A stretch of 64,000 bases of DNA from Rhynchopus sp. YZ270_cl-10 (GCA_964035575.1 OZ037836.1:558001-622000); one strand, 5' to 3'; positions 9,845-20,569 are shown, numbered from the stretch's first letter. Notes: generated from the letters alone by a model not told the origin. Program-made: numbers and translations.

Positions 9845-10590
9845 ACCAAGCATTAGTAAAAAATTACATCCGCGAGCGAAGCGAGCGGAAAATTTTTCAA
9901 GGTTTTCTTCAAGTCCACCTTACAAAAAAGTCAGATCTCGGTCAAAAATCCCCAAAATCCCCCCATCGACAATTTGTTTCTGAGTTCGAAAAATTGTCTC
10001 CAAAGTCGTCAAAATTTCAGGCATTCACTTCATTTGCACCAGATCGTTCAAATACAAAACCCGAAAAAAATCCTCCACCCATAACTTCACTGTCGTATTA
10101 TTTTTCCATTTCCGACAAAAGTGCAAAATTCCCAAAAAAAATCCCAAAAAATCCACTTTTGCTAGAAAAAATATGCGCTACCCACAGATGGTCAAAAACA
10201 CTCAAAAATTTCTGCATTGGCTTTATTTCACACAAAAGCTCGACATAGTAATTTTTCACATTTTTTTTTGACAAAAATTTTCACATCAAAATCACGTGCT
10301 CCGTGGGACCCCTACAAAATACACCCAAAAATGGGGTCCATTTTTGCATTTAAGCATCTCACAAAGGCACTATTGTGCTGATTTCTGCATTTTCCCCGCC
10401 GGGACTGACCTCCGCTGAGTCCACCATATTTTTACTCGATTAGATTAGTGGAGTGGAAGTTGATTTACTGCCAAAAAAACACAAAATTTCTAAAATCGGT
10501 GTAAAAAAATGTTGACATCAAATGGCACTGTCGTTGGTCATTATCGTCAGTTCCCGTAAATGTTACTTCCATATTTTGCTGAACGAAAGT
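9845..10590. other. A/C-rich noncoding stretch
   Basis: No domain-bearing frame. The plus-strand frame at 9793-10248 is rich in Lys, Ser and Pro because of the A/C bias and looks non-genic. Confidence 0.4.
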
Positions 10591-10594
10591 TTTG

Positions 10595-10830
10595 GCGAAG
10601 CCACGGTACGCAACATTTCAAAATATTGTGCTTAAAATTGCACATTTTACAGCCAAACTATGTCATGGGTGGCTTGCAATCTTGCACCGCACGGTACGCT
10701 ACTTTTTTCCTTTCGCCATGCTGCATGCTTCCTTTTCCTTCGGCGTTTGACCAATTGGGTCGCGTTCTGGCTGTGACGGGGTCACTTTGTTCATGAGGCC
10801 AGTTCTGGTCACTCTTAGAGGCCCGCCCCC
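10595..10830 (+). repeat. Dispersed repeat A, full copy
   Basis: A block of about 235 bp beginning ggcgaagccacggtacgc and ending ggccagttctggtcactc recurs at 24063-24310 (same strand) and, inverted, around 39.6-39.7 and 43.5-44.5 kb. On the minus strand a reading TGLMNKVTPSQPERD..QTP is kept in three copies, so it may derive from coding sequence; identity unknown. Confidence 0.8.
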
Positions 10831-11075
10831 CACCCCCACCCCCCCCCCCACCTCCCATGTGGCAAAAGTCCAGAAAAAATATTTTGCCTGTGGCATTTGT
10901 ACAGAAAAAATATTTTTTTTTACGTGTGGCATTTGTACAGAAAAAAAGTGTGTTTTCGGAGGGGTGCCATGGGCCCATGGACTTAGAAAAGGCCCTGCCT
11001 AACACTCCAAAAAATAAAAAAAAGTCATCGAAAAGGAGACATGGGGTGACGACTGCATGCAAGACGGTGAGACAA

Positions 11076-11158
11076 ATGCCCTGACTTGTGGTTTTACTTA
11101 TCGTTTTCACCCGTTGTACCCAGTGAAAAGCAAAAAGTAAAACCACGAGTCAGGGTAT
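11076..11158. repeat. Small foldback sequence
   Basis: ccctgacttgtggttttact pairs with agtaaaaccacgagtcaggg around a loop of about 35 bp. Possibly a very short MITE. Confidence 0.7.
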
Positions 11159-11307
11159 TTACGTCAGCATCATGTGTGTACACACCAATTTGCATGGTGT
11201 CACGACACATCAGGTCAAAACCGGACTTTCACGGTTGCCACCATCTTGAATTCGAGTAGGAAAGAGGGGAGATTGTGTTCGTTAAACCCAGGGGGAGGGG
11301 GGAGGGA

Positions 11308-11432
11308 AATGGTGGCAGTATTGTGATGTGATCCCATTGGAATACGAAAAATACATCAAAAATGCATGTATTGTGATGTATTTTGATGTATTTTGCGTTC
11401 CAATGGGCTCCCATCACAATACTGCCACCATT
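11308..11432. repeat. 124-bp foldback (MITE-like) palindrome
   Basis: aatggtggcagtattgtgat at the left pairs with its complement at the right end. Inner arms gatcccattggaa / ttccaatgggctc and tacatcaaaa also pair. No coding potential. Confidence 0.8.
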
Positions 11433-12937
11433 GGGGTCCTGAGGGAAGAAAATTGTCGACTGGTTATCAGGCGATCAAAAACGTTGGAAAAATTATTTCG
11501 GTTTTTCTAATAAGACTGTGTAAGGAAAAAGAAATGAGGAAAGTAAAAGAATGTACATAGAACAAAACAAGGTGTTGGTGTGGGAGGGGGGGAAATAAAA
11601 GAAAAAAGTTTATAAGATGATCCTAAGCCTCTCGTGCTTAGTCACCTTGAAATAAAATGCTCGAGAAAATTCATTACTCTTTGCTTTGTTGCTCAAAAGA
11701 CTATAAAACGGGGGGGAAAAAATGGGGTTGTTGTTCGCTTCCACACTTATTTTTTCCAGTTTAAAATTTGACTTGATTGTAGTAAATAATTCACAAATTT
11801 ACTGTGTATTTGACTGAAGTACAGAAGTGATGCGGAGCGCAAGGGGAACGAGGCGGGGGAAACAAGCAGGGGGAGGAATGCAACGTTTCACAAGGGTTTT
11901 CTCGAGCATTTTTTTGTCAAAATACAGCAGGTTTACTTTAAAAAAAAACATACCGTATTCGTACAAACCATCGACTGTACTAATGTTCGACCTTTTTCAG
12001 GATTTTTCTGGAAGTTCGACCTTTTTTTACGATAATTTGTACGGCATATACGGCGGGTGAATGTGCCTTTCGTGCACATGCACATTTAAAAAACTTTTAA
12101 ATTATGTAGTTGCGTCGACAACCCGCCTAAAGTACCCACCATTGCATTGGGAGTACTAGGGGTCATTTATGCTCGCTTAGGTTTTCAGTACGGAGGACGA
12201 ATATTGCCACTCATGCATACGTCCCAATAAGCCTGAACTGAACTGAACTGAAAAAGCAAAACAAAACTAAACAAAAACAAAAAAGAGAACGTCAAAAAGC
12301 GCGCATCCTCATCGGCGGACGCATGCATAAAAAAAAAGTTGACTTGAAATACAAAGCCCTCTGGTGAACAGTGTACCTTGGTATATGACCGGGTACCGGG
12401 GGTGGACACCCTACCATGCAGTTGTCGTGCAATCCATTTCGTGGATTGCATCTGCTCAAAAAATGGTGGTTATTGAATGGCGACATGGCCTCTGACTGAC
12501 CCCACTACATGCGGACATTTAGGTTCATGAGAAATTCAGGGGAAATCACAAATTATTTCGCATCCACTTTGCCGTTTGGATAAAGAAAACAAAGACGAAA
12601 AGGGGTTTGGGGGGAAGAGTTTAATTCTTGAACGCATCCCCACACTCAGTCACACGTTTAAAAATTGCCCTGTTTGGCCAAATAACAAAAAATGTGGAAA
12701 AAAATCAAAACAAAAGGGGGGTGAAGATGAACTCGGCCACTTGAACCAAGATACAAAGCTGTCCTTAACGACAAAAAAAAGGGGGTGTTCTTTATTCATT
12801 GTTTTTTTTTGTGAAAACTTGGTTGTATTAGTGTACACCCGAGGGATGAACCCCACTAGTTTTTTTTTTTATTTTTGATATACGGGATGCGTCCAATGAA
12901 AATCACGTCGGGTAGAAGAGATCAAGACTGTAGGTTT
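11433..12937. other. Intergenic region with several dispersed short repeats
   Basis: Copies of other window repeats: 11606-11650 (the CTAAGCCTCTCGTGCTTAG hairpin), 12335-12410 (like 53153-53225), 12548-12655 (like 28219-28328), 12806-12850 (ttgtattagtgtacacccg motif) and 12886-12935 (gcgtccaatgaaaatcac, like 22430 and 52345). The last contains AATAAA on the minus strand, about 10 bp beyond the duplicated receptor tail. No gene is supported. Confidence 0.45.
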
Positions 12938-13172
12938 TATTTCAATTAGTTGCTGTTGTCTTTTGTTCTTATCTGCTCAGAACAACCACCCATAGTACTA
13001 TACCCTGTGGAATCTCTGTTGGTCACTGCGAGGGGTGGCTTTTTCGCGAGGTTGAAGGAGTAGAACTGTGGCTCCCAGGGCTGGTGTAGGAGTCCTGCGG
13101 CCCAACCCCCCGCCTGCAGAAGCATAACACGCCACCCCCTCAGGATCATCCCGCCTCCTTCAACCGCTCTGT
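12938..13172 (-). pseudogene. Duplicated receptor 3' end fused to an LRR-gene fragment
   Basis: Minus-strand 12946-13105 repeats the last 52 or so codons of the adjacent receptor gene (WEPQFYSFNLAKKPPLAV to the stop, with RTKDNSN conserved). The next 65 bp (13106-13172) match LRR copy 3 at 20187-20243 (cctgcagaagca, then acgccacc, then cctccttcaaccgctctg), the linker region after its ubiquitin-like domain. Two unrelated genes are thus joined in a segment inserted just 3' of the receptor. It is a chimeric duplication, not an intact gene. Confidence 0.8.
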
Positions 13173-13186
13173 GTTTCTATTTTCAA

Positions 13187-15541
13187 TTAGTTGCTGTTGT
13201 CTTTTGTTCTTATCTGCTCAGTGTAACCACCCATAGTACTATACCCTGTGGACTCTCTGTTGGTCACTGCGAGGGGTGGCTTTTTCGCAAGGTTGAATGA
13301 GTAAAACTGTGGCTCCCAGGGGGCTGTGTAGGGGTCCTGCGGCTGGCAATGCCCGCTGGCACCTGCTCCACGGCTAAGAATCGCTTTCAAAGCCGCCACG
13401 ACGCCTTGCAGAACCTTCGGCAGATTCCGCTCAAGCAGCGACGTCAGCACCTCAACGGCTTGATTCTGCTCATCCAACTCAAGATGCACCAGGCTGCGCC
13501 TATACGCATCAACCTCTGTGCTTCCTTGCGTATCTACGTCGTACATCCACTCCTTGTTCACCCCAGCAGGCGTCTGGTACGGAGTGTACGCCCTCCCTCC
13601 CGTCACGGTAGGGAAGAACGGTGCCAATTCCAACAGCTTCCACCTCGATGCAACCCTTTTCGCATCGTTTGTGCACAGTGTATTGCATCCCAGGCCAGAG
13701 CAGAGGCTCAGCTGATACGCATCGTTCACAGCCGATCCGTACACCGTAAAGGTTTTTGTGACAGAGGTGCCCGCTATACCATAGTGTACTGGACCGGTTG
13801 CGAAGCCGGTTGCAATTACATTGGGGTTGGTCAACGCTATGACACGATTTTCAATTTCTGCTGCAAAAGCTACAATATAGGCGGAATGCTCTTTACAGGC
13901 ATAGGTCGTGTTGAAGGACACCGTTATGCTGTCAGCATTCATCGTGAACACACAGCGTAGGGTTTGCGAGCACTGCTCGACCACTTCTATCATGAGCGTA
14001 TAAGCTTCGGACATCTTCATATCTGTAATAGCGCCTGGGTTCAACCGCGAGACAAGAACAGAAGCGTTTCGAGCAGATACTCCGACCTCGATTCTGGTGG
14101 GCACCTGGTATTTTCTGCTCACAGCGTTCAGGGAGAGATTGTGTGATGGTTGGGGTTGGTCATGAGGCCGATCGGTGTCGCTTTCAGCAAAAACAGTCGT
14201 AGGAATGAAGGATTTGAATTCATAAAGGCTTTTCTCCATAATGCGAAAGGAAATCTCGAGCTGCGCGATTTCACGTAAAAAAGATGGTTTTGGTTGTTTT
14301 TCGTCTTTGTCGATATCCATTTCGGCGCATTTTTCTAACCTACCTACAAATCGTACTAAAGGCTGTGTCAACCAAAACGACAGAAGAAAGGCGGATACAA
14401 TAGAAATAATGACAACCGTAACAGACGCGGTGATGCTTGCTTCAAACCCTCTTTCGACCTCTCCGAATACGAAATCTCTCGGCATCGCGATGCACGCTGT
14501 GAAATGCAACCCATATTCATCTCGAATTGCAAATTTTGCGAACATAAATTCTGTTCCTTCCACCGAGAATTCGTCATCATCAGACAGAGACTCTGTAGAA
14601 CTGCATGAAGCTCGGACTACAGAATCGAGAGATTGACTGCATCGTAGGTCAGGGCGGGCCGCTACGAAGGCTTCTTTTGGTGCACCTACCCCGCCATGCG
14701 TTGCTCCTACCAAAAAAGAGTTTTCGTCAAGCAAAAAAATTCTGGTTTGTTCCATTAGTTCACCGTTTTTTTCGGTTTCGGGACGCACCTTATGTAACAA
14801 TGAATTTAACTGTAGCAGATCTACACCTTTATAGTCTAATCCAATAAATTCTCCGTTTTCCCCTCGAATCCATGTTGCAAAAATTCTGACGAGAGGTGCA
14901 GGCACTGCGACTCCCCAGGTGATGGCACCCCACATGGCTTCTTTTCCTGGAGGTGGGTCGAATGTCGGGAGGTAGTTGTTGTTCCGCCAAAGACGGATCA
15001 TGTTGATCGGAAGCGCGAAGACGCGATTTGAGGCAGGTTCTAACGCGAGCGAGGTGTTTGTGATGATCCATTGTTCCGAGAGGCAGCCTTCGCAGTTTTG
15101 GAAGAAGATTTTATATTCGCCGTTGGGAGAGCGGAATACCAGATGCCAGACGCCTTCGTTCTGTGCGGTGAAGGTGCCAGCATTGGTAATCTGCTTAAAA
15201 GAGTTGATCGACTGCAAATTAAACCATGCAGTCTCATTCAGGGTGCTGAAATTCATGGGCGCGCCGCCACTCTCTTTAGCATTTTGCCTTGCAAGACCTG
15301 CCCCGATAGCTGAAAGTTCGACAACATCTTTTAGCGCTCCAAGGACACTGTCATGTACCTGGACCTGGACCTGCCGCATTACCATAGAGCCTAATTGGTC
15401 AGCGGAAGTGACGCTGCAGCGCCACAGAACGCCCCCAGTCGTCATGCTTGCGGCGATCACAAAAAAGACGGAAATGAAAATCGCCAAAAATCGGACCGAA
15501 AACAACCACCGAAACGCCGCTGTGCAGACCATGGGGACCAT
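13187..15541 (-). CDS. Membrane receptor with Cache-like ectodomain and degenerate cyclase domain (copy 1)
   Basis: A 784-residue protein. A membrane segment at 12-34 (LFSVRFLAIFISVFFVIAA) is followed by a roughly 330-residue extracellular sensor domain of Cache type. A second membrane segment lies at 369-392, then a HAMP-like stretch (about 393-440) and a class III nucleotide cyclase-like domain (about 485-660, with ATGPVHYGIAG.....TVYGSAVNDAYQL). The canonical metal-binding D-I-x-G-F motif is missing, and the usual G-D before the second metal site reads A-D (NADSITVSF). Catalysis is therefore doubtful and a signalling or dimerising role is more likely. The ATG at 15541 gives a membrane-proximal start as in the paralog at 34714-37089. 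Confidence 0.88.
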   Translation of the reverse strand: MVPMVCTAAFRWLFSVRFLAIFISVFFVIAASMTTGGVLWRCSVTSADQLGSMVMRQVQVQVHDSVLGALKDVVELSAIGAGLARQNAKESGGAPMNFSTLNETAWFNLQSINSFKQITNAGTFTAQNEGVWHLVFRSPNGEYKIFFQNCEGCLSEQWIITNTSLALEPASNRVFALPINMIRLWRNNNYLPTFDPPPGKEAMWGAITWGVAVPAPLVRIFATWIRGENGEFIGLDYKGVDLLQLNSLLHKVRPETEKNGELMEQTRIFLLDENSFLVGATHGGVGAPKEAFVAARPDLRCSQSLDSVVRASCSSTESLSDDDEFSVEGTEFMFAKFAIRDEYGLHFTACIAMPRDFVFGEVERGFEASITASVTVVIISIVSAFLLSFWLTQPLVRFVGRLEKCAEMDIDKDEKQPKPSFLREIAQLEISFRIMEKSLYEFKSFIPTTVFAESDTDRPHDQPQPSHNLSLNAVSRKYQVPTRIEVGVSARNASVLVSRLNPGAITDMKMSEAYTLMIEVVEQCSQTLRCVFTMNADSITVSFNTTYACKEHSAYIVAFAAEIENRVIALTNPNVIATGFATGPVHYGIAGTSVTKTFTVYGSAVNDAYQLSLCSGLGCNTLCTNDAKRVASRWKLLELAPFFPTVTGGRAYTPYQTPAGVNKEWMYDVDTQGSTEVDAYRRSLVHLELDEQNQAVEVLTSLLERNLPKVLQGVVAALKAILSRGAGASGHCQPQDPYTAPWEPQFYSFNLAKKPPLAVTNRESTGYSTMGGYTEQIRTKDNSN

Positions 15542-16530
15542 TTTGTTTTATCCTAGCCTGTTTTCCCCTTCCCTGTTGGGGGTGGTGTTTTTTGAGGTAA
15601 TTTTGAAAAGGTGAAGAGTTGAAGGAGTTGGGGGTTGCTGATACAGGCCCCTAGGAAGGGGGGGTACTGTCAGGCACATCTACCTTTTGCCTTCTGGGCA
15701 ACCCGGCGCTGGTATTCTCCCCTATCTCACAATCGCTGTGCTTGCTTGGGTTTCCTGGTGAAGAGCTTGCGGTGCCTGATCATACATGGCAGGGCGACAG
15801 GAAGCCGATGTGCAACAACAGTCCGCGCATTGGTTTGGGTTAGGACTGCATGTACGATTCCAGACATATGGAATTAAAGAATATTAAAGAAGGGTTCGTT
15901 GTTTGTGTTTGGGCGCCAAAAATGGCTCAAATAGAGGGGGGTAAAAAAATGGCGAATGACAAATTGGAGGTTTGAAAAGTTGGAACACTTCCTCACCCCC
16001 AGATCACACTCCTCTCGAAATAGTTCGAAATTGAACTGAGAAGAAGGAGTCAACCATATGTCCGTGAAAAAATCTTAATGTGCACACTCTGTTGATTCTA
16101 AAAGGGGGGTGGGGAAAAAATCGCGAATAGAAAAATGGGGGAGATATTGAAAAGTTGGAACGTTTCCTCACCCAGATCACACAAAAAAAGAACAAATCAA
16201 AGAAGATGTAGTTTAGCACTTTTTCCGCACCTATTCGCACTTTTTCTGCACTTTTTCAGCACTTTCCCGCACTTTATGCTCCCCCCCGTTCAGCCACACC
16301 AACAAATCAAAGAAGATCAAATTGTAGTTGTTGATTCAGACACCTCCGACTGACCCACGATGTCAGCCATCCGGATGAAAACACACCCGACAAGGCAAAG
16401 AAGACAAACATTTTACACAGCCCAAATCTTCATCTTTGTGATCAAGATCCCACAAAAACGTGGACCACATTACAAACCGATGCTACCCTCATCAACATTA
16501 AACAAACATTTGCTAACTGATGTGTCCTTG
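15542..16530. other. Intergenic region with two copies of the 3'-flank module
   Basis: Copies of the dispersed module (ttgaaaagttggaac then ttcctcaccc) lie at 15925-16030 and 16080-16200. No gene is supported between the receptor leader and these repeats. Positions 15635-15877 have an open plus-strand frame without recognisable features. Confidence 0.45.
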
Positions 16531-16533
16531 GAG

Positions 16534-16920
16534 AAGGTGTGGGGAAAGAAACAACACAGCACATCTGCTCTCTTTTTCTACGGTGATCCAACATCAGAGG
16601 GGTAAAGCCCTCCTTACTGCCTTAGGGTTCAAAGGCACAAAAACGCTTCGAATGAAGAACAAGAAAGCATCAAATCTTAAAAAGTGCTGATCACGCTAAC
16701 GACACGTCCGTAACACTCTCCAGGGAGGGGGGTGACTACGGCACGCGCGACGTGCGTGTAAGGAAAATGATATGGGGTGTTGTGTGGGGATTCTTTTGTG
16801 GCGTAAAACGACATATTCTGTTTGTTTGTGTGGAGGGAAAGCAAGCACAACACGCAGCAGTTCTCTTTATCAGGTTCTGCTCAATACTTTTCTTGACAAA
16901 AAATAAAGTTACCATATTTT
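16534..16920. repeat. Dispersed 5'-flank module, copy 1 (orphan)
   Basis: Nearly identical to 20570-20855, the upstream flank of LRR copy 3, beginning gagaaggtgtggggaaag and running past tgatcacgcta to tggcgtaaaacga. The part from gcttcgaatgaagaacaa onward also matches 21568-21830. No coding sequence accompanies this copy, so it looks like the 5' flank of a lost gene. Confidence 0.8.
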
Positions 16921-17099
16921 CAGATGAACCAAAAGAAAGACAAAAGCTATGCACCAGCAGTATAGAAGAGGCAGAGTTGCTGGATAACAAAAAGACCCTG
17001 AAGGCACAAAAACGCCCCGCATACCCCTCCTCGCCTCCTGTTTGGTATACACATTTCCCATATCCCACCTGGCGTGAACAGTTCTGATATTTCTTAAAA

Positions 17100-17400
17100 C
17101 CTAGGTTAAAAAATCGCGAATGGGAAAGATGTCGGAGATGGTGATATGCTCACAGCTTGCTCACCCCCAGATCACACAGAACTATATCAACGTGCACTCT
17201 CTGTTGATGCTAAAGACGGGGGCAAAAATAGCGAATGGTAAATCGATGAAGAGGTTCAAAAGTTGGAACACTTCCTCACCCCCAGATCATACTCCTCTCG
17301 AAATTGTTCAAGATTGAACTGAGAGAAAGAAGAAACCCCAAACCCTCCCAGACCAAACGGTCTAACATGTTGCAACAATATGCCACAAGTGTCATGTCCC
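17100..17400. repeat. Two further copies of the 3'-flank module
   Basis: Positions 17105-17180 and 17190-17305 repeat the module (aaaaatcgcgaatgg, aagttggaacacttcctc). Positions 17378-17400 resemble the sequence just 3' of LRR copies 1 and 2. These are probably relics of an LRR gene's 3' flank. Confidence 0.6.
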
Positions 17401-17411
17401 CGAAAACATTA

Positions 17412-19080
17412 CAGGGGGGGGGGCCGAATATAAGGGGCAGGCCAAATACAAAGGGCATGCCAAATACAAGGGGCACCCAGGGTTCGGGAAATTTTCGCGG
17501 GGTGCCCGCTAAATATAAGGGGCACCCCCTTTTGCTGTTCTGGGAACCCATTTTTGACTCTGCCCGCCAGTGTCAATCGTCAGTTGGGAAGAAAATAGGT
17601 GCAAAATTTGATGGGTAGTATCTGGATCCAGATTCCAGGTAATTCCAGAAAAATTCCAGGTATTCCAGATCTGGATTTTTTCTGGAATTAGGCTTTTTGC
17701 ACTGTTGGTGACTGTGTGTATTTACGTATGTACCACGAATTTGTCCATTTTGGCAAAGTGACCCCACTACTGGACGGACGGATTCCAAAAATGCAAATGC
17801 TGGTGTTTTTGGACCATGTATAATATTATTTCCCGGCCAAAAAACCCACACAAATTATAAAGTGGGACCCCCCCACTGTCAAGGACCTGTCAAGGGCCTG
17901 TCAAGGACATGTCAATCTTGCCCCCCTCCGGAACACCATGTGATGGAAATTCTAAAAAACCTTGTGTTTTTTAGTGTTTGCCATTGTCGCTGAAGCACTC
18001 ACTCCCTCTATCCCCGAGTTCTCTTCCTATTCAGTACACTGTGTAGAGAGAGCAACAAAAACCATGGGGAGGAAACCAAACGCAACGACCACGCAAGTGA
18101 AAAAGATTGCGGTGAAACAGGGGACAGAAAAGGAAGAGGGTAGACAGCAGCAGCAGTTCCAGCGGCAGCAGTGTCAGTGGCAGCGACAGCACCACCGAGT
18201 GTTTTGTCATCGTCCACACTTCCAGATCGGAATGTGCGTTTGTGTTGCGTGCAGATTTCTGCTTAAACCCACCTGGAATACACCTGGAATTACCTGGAAT
18301 TGACCTGGAATTACCTGGAATTAACCTGGAATTACCTGGAATTGACCTGGAATCACCTGGAATACCTGGAAAAAACCTGGAATTTCACGAAAAATCTGAG
18401 AAACCTGGAATCACCTGGAACTGGATCCAGATACTACCCATGTGTGTTACTTCAAAAAAACCCGCCTGCGGCGGGCAATTTCCTTACCCACTCGCTGCAC
18501 TTGCTATTTTCGTTTCATACGATACGAAGAGGGGAGTTCAAGAGAATAGACCTATCTGCTTTAGTGAGGAGATGTAGTGGCCTGGGGCTGGGGCTTTTGG
18601 TAAATTCACAGATAGTGGCAGATCCTTGTCTTTTACCAGTAGGTGTACAAAGACACACTCTTTCGGTTGCAAATGTAATGTGCGTACTGAGCAGCTTCAC
18701 TTCCTACACGTAGTTCGCGGATGCGCTTCGCGCGGGACCGCTCACTAACACCCGTACAACTGTCTGGTGCCCGTATGAACTGGCTTTTCAGGTCAAACAT
18801 GGCCTGAAAATGTGTACAAACCGAGTGAAAACGGGTAAAGCTGTGTGTTAGGGCCAAAAATGGGGGAAAATTTAAACACCTAAAAATTGGTCCATTTTTT
18901 CGAAATGACCCCACCACTTGCCGGACGGATTTCGGAAACGCCGAAAAATGAGGGTTCCGGCCTCGAGTCCTTACCCGCCTCCTGAAAAATCCACCCCGAG
19001 GGAGAGGGGATTTTGGCCCATTTTTACCGATTTGGCACGCCAAATATAAGGGGCGCCCCTTGTATTCGGCCCGCCCCCTG
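17412..19080. mobile_element. 1.67-kb inverted-repeat element (hAT-like ends)
   Basis: The left end CAGGGGG..GGGCCGAATA and the right end (19044-19080) are inverted copies over about 25 bp. Subterminal units of the form aaatataaggggcaccc are repeated at 17427-17525 and 19030-19060. CAGGG termini resemble hAT elements, but I find no clear target duplication; the flanks read tta and taa. It contains a smaller inverted-repeat element (17611-18441) and one copy of the shared internal block (18880-18950). Confidence 0.7.
17611..18441. mobile_element. Nested 831-bp foldback element with CCTGGAATT subterminal repeats
   Basis: ATGGGTAGTATCTGGATCCA at the left is exactly inverted at 18421-18441. Subterminal ccaggtattcc units on the left and about 14 copies of an acctggaatt decamer on the right (18268-18420) are in inverted orientation. 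The shared internal block lies at 17735-17810. A Gln-rich plus-strand frame at 17962-18303 comes from a CAG-rich tract and is not a supported gene. Confidence 0.75.
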
Positions 19081-19165
19081 TAAACAAACATTTGCCAGCT
19101 GATGTGTCCTCACTAAACTGCCACCATGTCTGCTTTCGTTGACCGCAGCACAGCACATCTCATCG

Positions 19166-20506
19166 TCATTGTGCGGTTCTCTGCCGTTTGTGTGCTTGCT
19201 GGGGGGACTCGTCTCTGCTGCGTTTCGGACGTGCTTCAACCACAAGCTTGCTCAGATCGGACTCCACCACTGCGTCGGACACAGCACTGCTGCAGCCGGT
19301 AAGGTAGATACTCTTCAACGAAGTGCAGTTGTCCACAAATCCCGAACCAACAACCTTAACCCTGCTGAGTGGCGAGAGATCCAGAGTGGTTAAACCTGAG
19401 CAGCCGACGAGAAAGCATTCATCAATTTCTGTCAAGTTGCTGAGTGGTGAAAGCTCCAGAGTGGTTAAGCCTTTGCAGCCGGAGAGCAACTTGTAGGGAA
19501 TCATTGTCAAATTGCTGAGTGGTGAGAGGTCCAGAGTAGTCAAGCATTCGCATCCGCTGAGAAAGCTTTCACCCATTTCTGTCAAGTTGCTGACTGGTGA
19601 GACATCCAGGGTGGTTAAACCTTTGCAGCCGGCAAGAAATTTTGAACCCATTGCTGTCAGGTTGCTGAGTGGCGAGAGATCGAGAGTGGTTAGACCTGAG
19701 AAGATGAGAAAATGTTCGCCAATGTCCGTCACGTAGCTGAGTGGCGACAAATCTAGGGTGGTTAAACCTGAACAGTAGCCGAGAAAGTTGTCACCGATTT
19801 CTGTCAAATGGCTGAGTGGCGAGAGATCCAGAGTGGTTAAACCTGAGCAGCCGAAGACAAATTCGCTACCGATTGCTGTCAAATTGCAGAGTGGTGAAAG
19901 ATGTAGAGTGGCTAAGCCTGAGCAGCTGCAGAGAAAGTAGGCGCCAAGTTCCGTCAAGTTGCTGAGTGGCGACAAATCTAGGGTGGTTAAACCTGAACAG
20001 CCGTCGAGAAAGCTGCGACCAATGACCCTCACATTGCTCAACCCAGAGAGGTTGATGCTTGTCAACGACGTGCACTCGAACAGAAAGTCGTCTCCAATGT
20101 GTGTCACAATGGACACAGCACTGAGATCAAGTATCGTTACGGTGGCATCTGACAAGAAGTCATCAGGAATGGCAGTCGCAACCTCCGCCTGCAGAAGCAA
20201 ACACGCCACCTCAGGATCATCCGCCTCCTTCAACCGCTCTGCCGTGATGTCCGTCTCACCCAACGCATGAAGTGCTGCTATGGCTTCGTACTTCTGTGTT
20301 TTTGTGAGGATGATCGTGTCACCAGCACTCAGCTGCGTCATGTCGTATCCTTCTCCCATCGCTTCGCCATCGAAACTCATGCAAAAGCCGTCTTCAGGCA
20401 ACCCCACTGCAGACGCAACCTTCCGACGCATCACTGCAGCTGTGTCATCCTCACCCAGCTCCACCGTATCCTTCACTCCGTTCCACCCCTCGATAGTCAA
20501 ATCCAT
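19166..20506 (-). CDS. Ubiquitin-like domain plus BspA-type leucine-rich repeat protein (copy 3)
   Basis: A 446-residue protein. Residues 1-70 (MDLTIEGWNGVKDTVELGED) form a ubiquitin-like domain. The helical linker has ITAERLKEADDPEVACLLLQ. About 12 leucine-rich repeats of 23 residues follow, with GLTTLDLSPLSNLTEIG..FL.GC. The C-terminus is basic (ARPKRSRDESPQQAHKRQRT), which could act as a nuclear localisation signal, unlike copies 1 and 2. The ATG at 20506 is set by homology to their starts. The upstream flank is a repeated module also found, without a gene, at 16534 and 21568. Function unknown. Confidence 0.9.
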   Translation of the reverse strand: MDLTIEGWNGVKDTVELGEDDTAAVMRRKVASAVGLPEDGFCMSFDGEAMGEGYDMTQLSAGDTIILTKTQKYEAIAALHALGETDITAERLKEADDPEVACLLLQAEVATAIPDDFLSDATVTILDLSAVSIVTHIGDDFLFECTSLTSINLSGLSNVRVIGRSFLDGCSGLTTLDLSPLSNLTELGAYFLCSCSGLATLHLSPLCNLTAIGSEFVFGCSGLTTLDLSPLSHLTEIGDNFLGYCSGLTTLDLSPLSYVTDIGEHFLIFSGLTTLDLSPLSNLTAMGSKFLAGCKGLTTLDVSPVSNLTEMGESFLSGCECLTTLDLSPLSNLTMIPYKLLSGCKGLTTLELSPLSNLTEIDECFLVGCSGLTTLDLSPLSRVKVVGSGFVDNCTSLKSIYLTGCSSAVSDAVVESDLSKLVVEARPKRSRDESPQQAHKRQRTAQ

Positions 20507-20569
20507 TTTGTTTGCTTTTGTGTTTTCCCGCGGTTTTTCCCTTTGTTGTTGCACTACAGTAATGTTGAT

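Noticed and set aside
17962-18303. Gln-rich 113-codon protein
   Set aside because: Derived from a short CAG-rich tract and the acctggaatt array inside a foldback element; no conserved domain.
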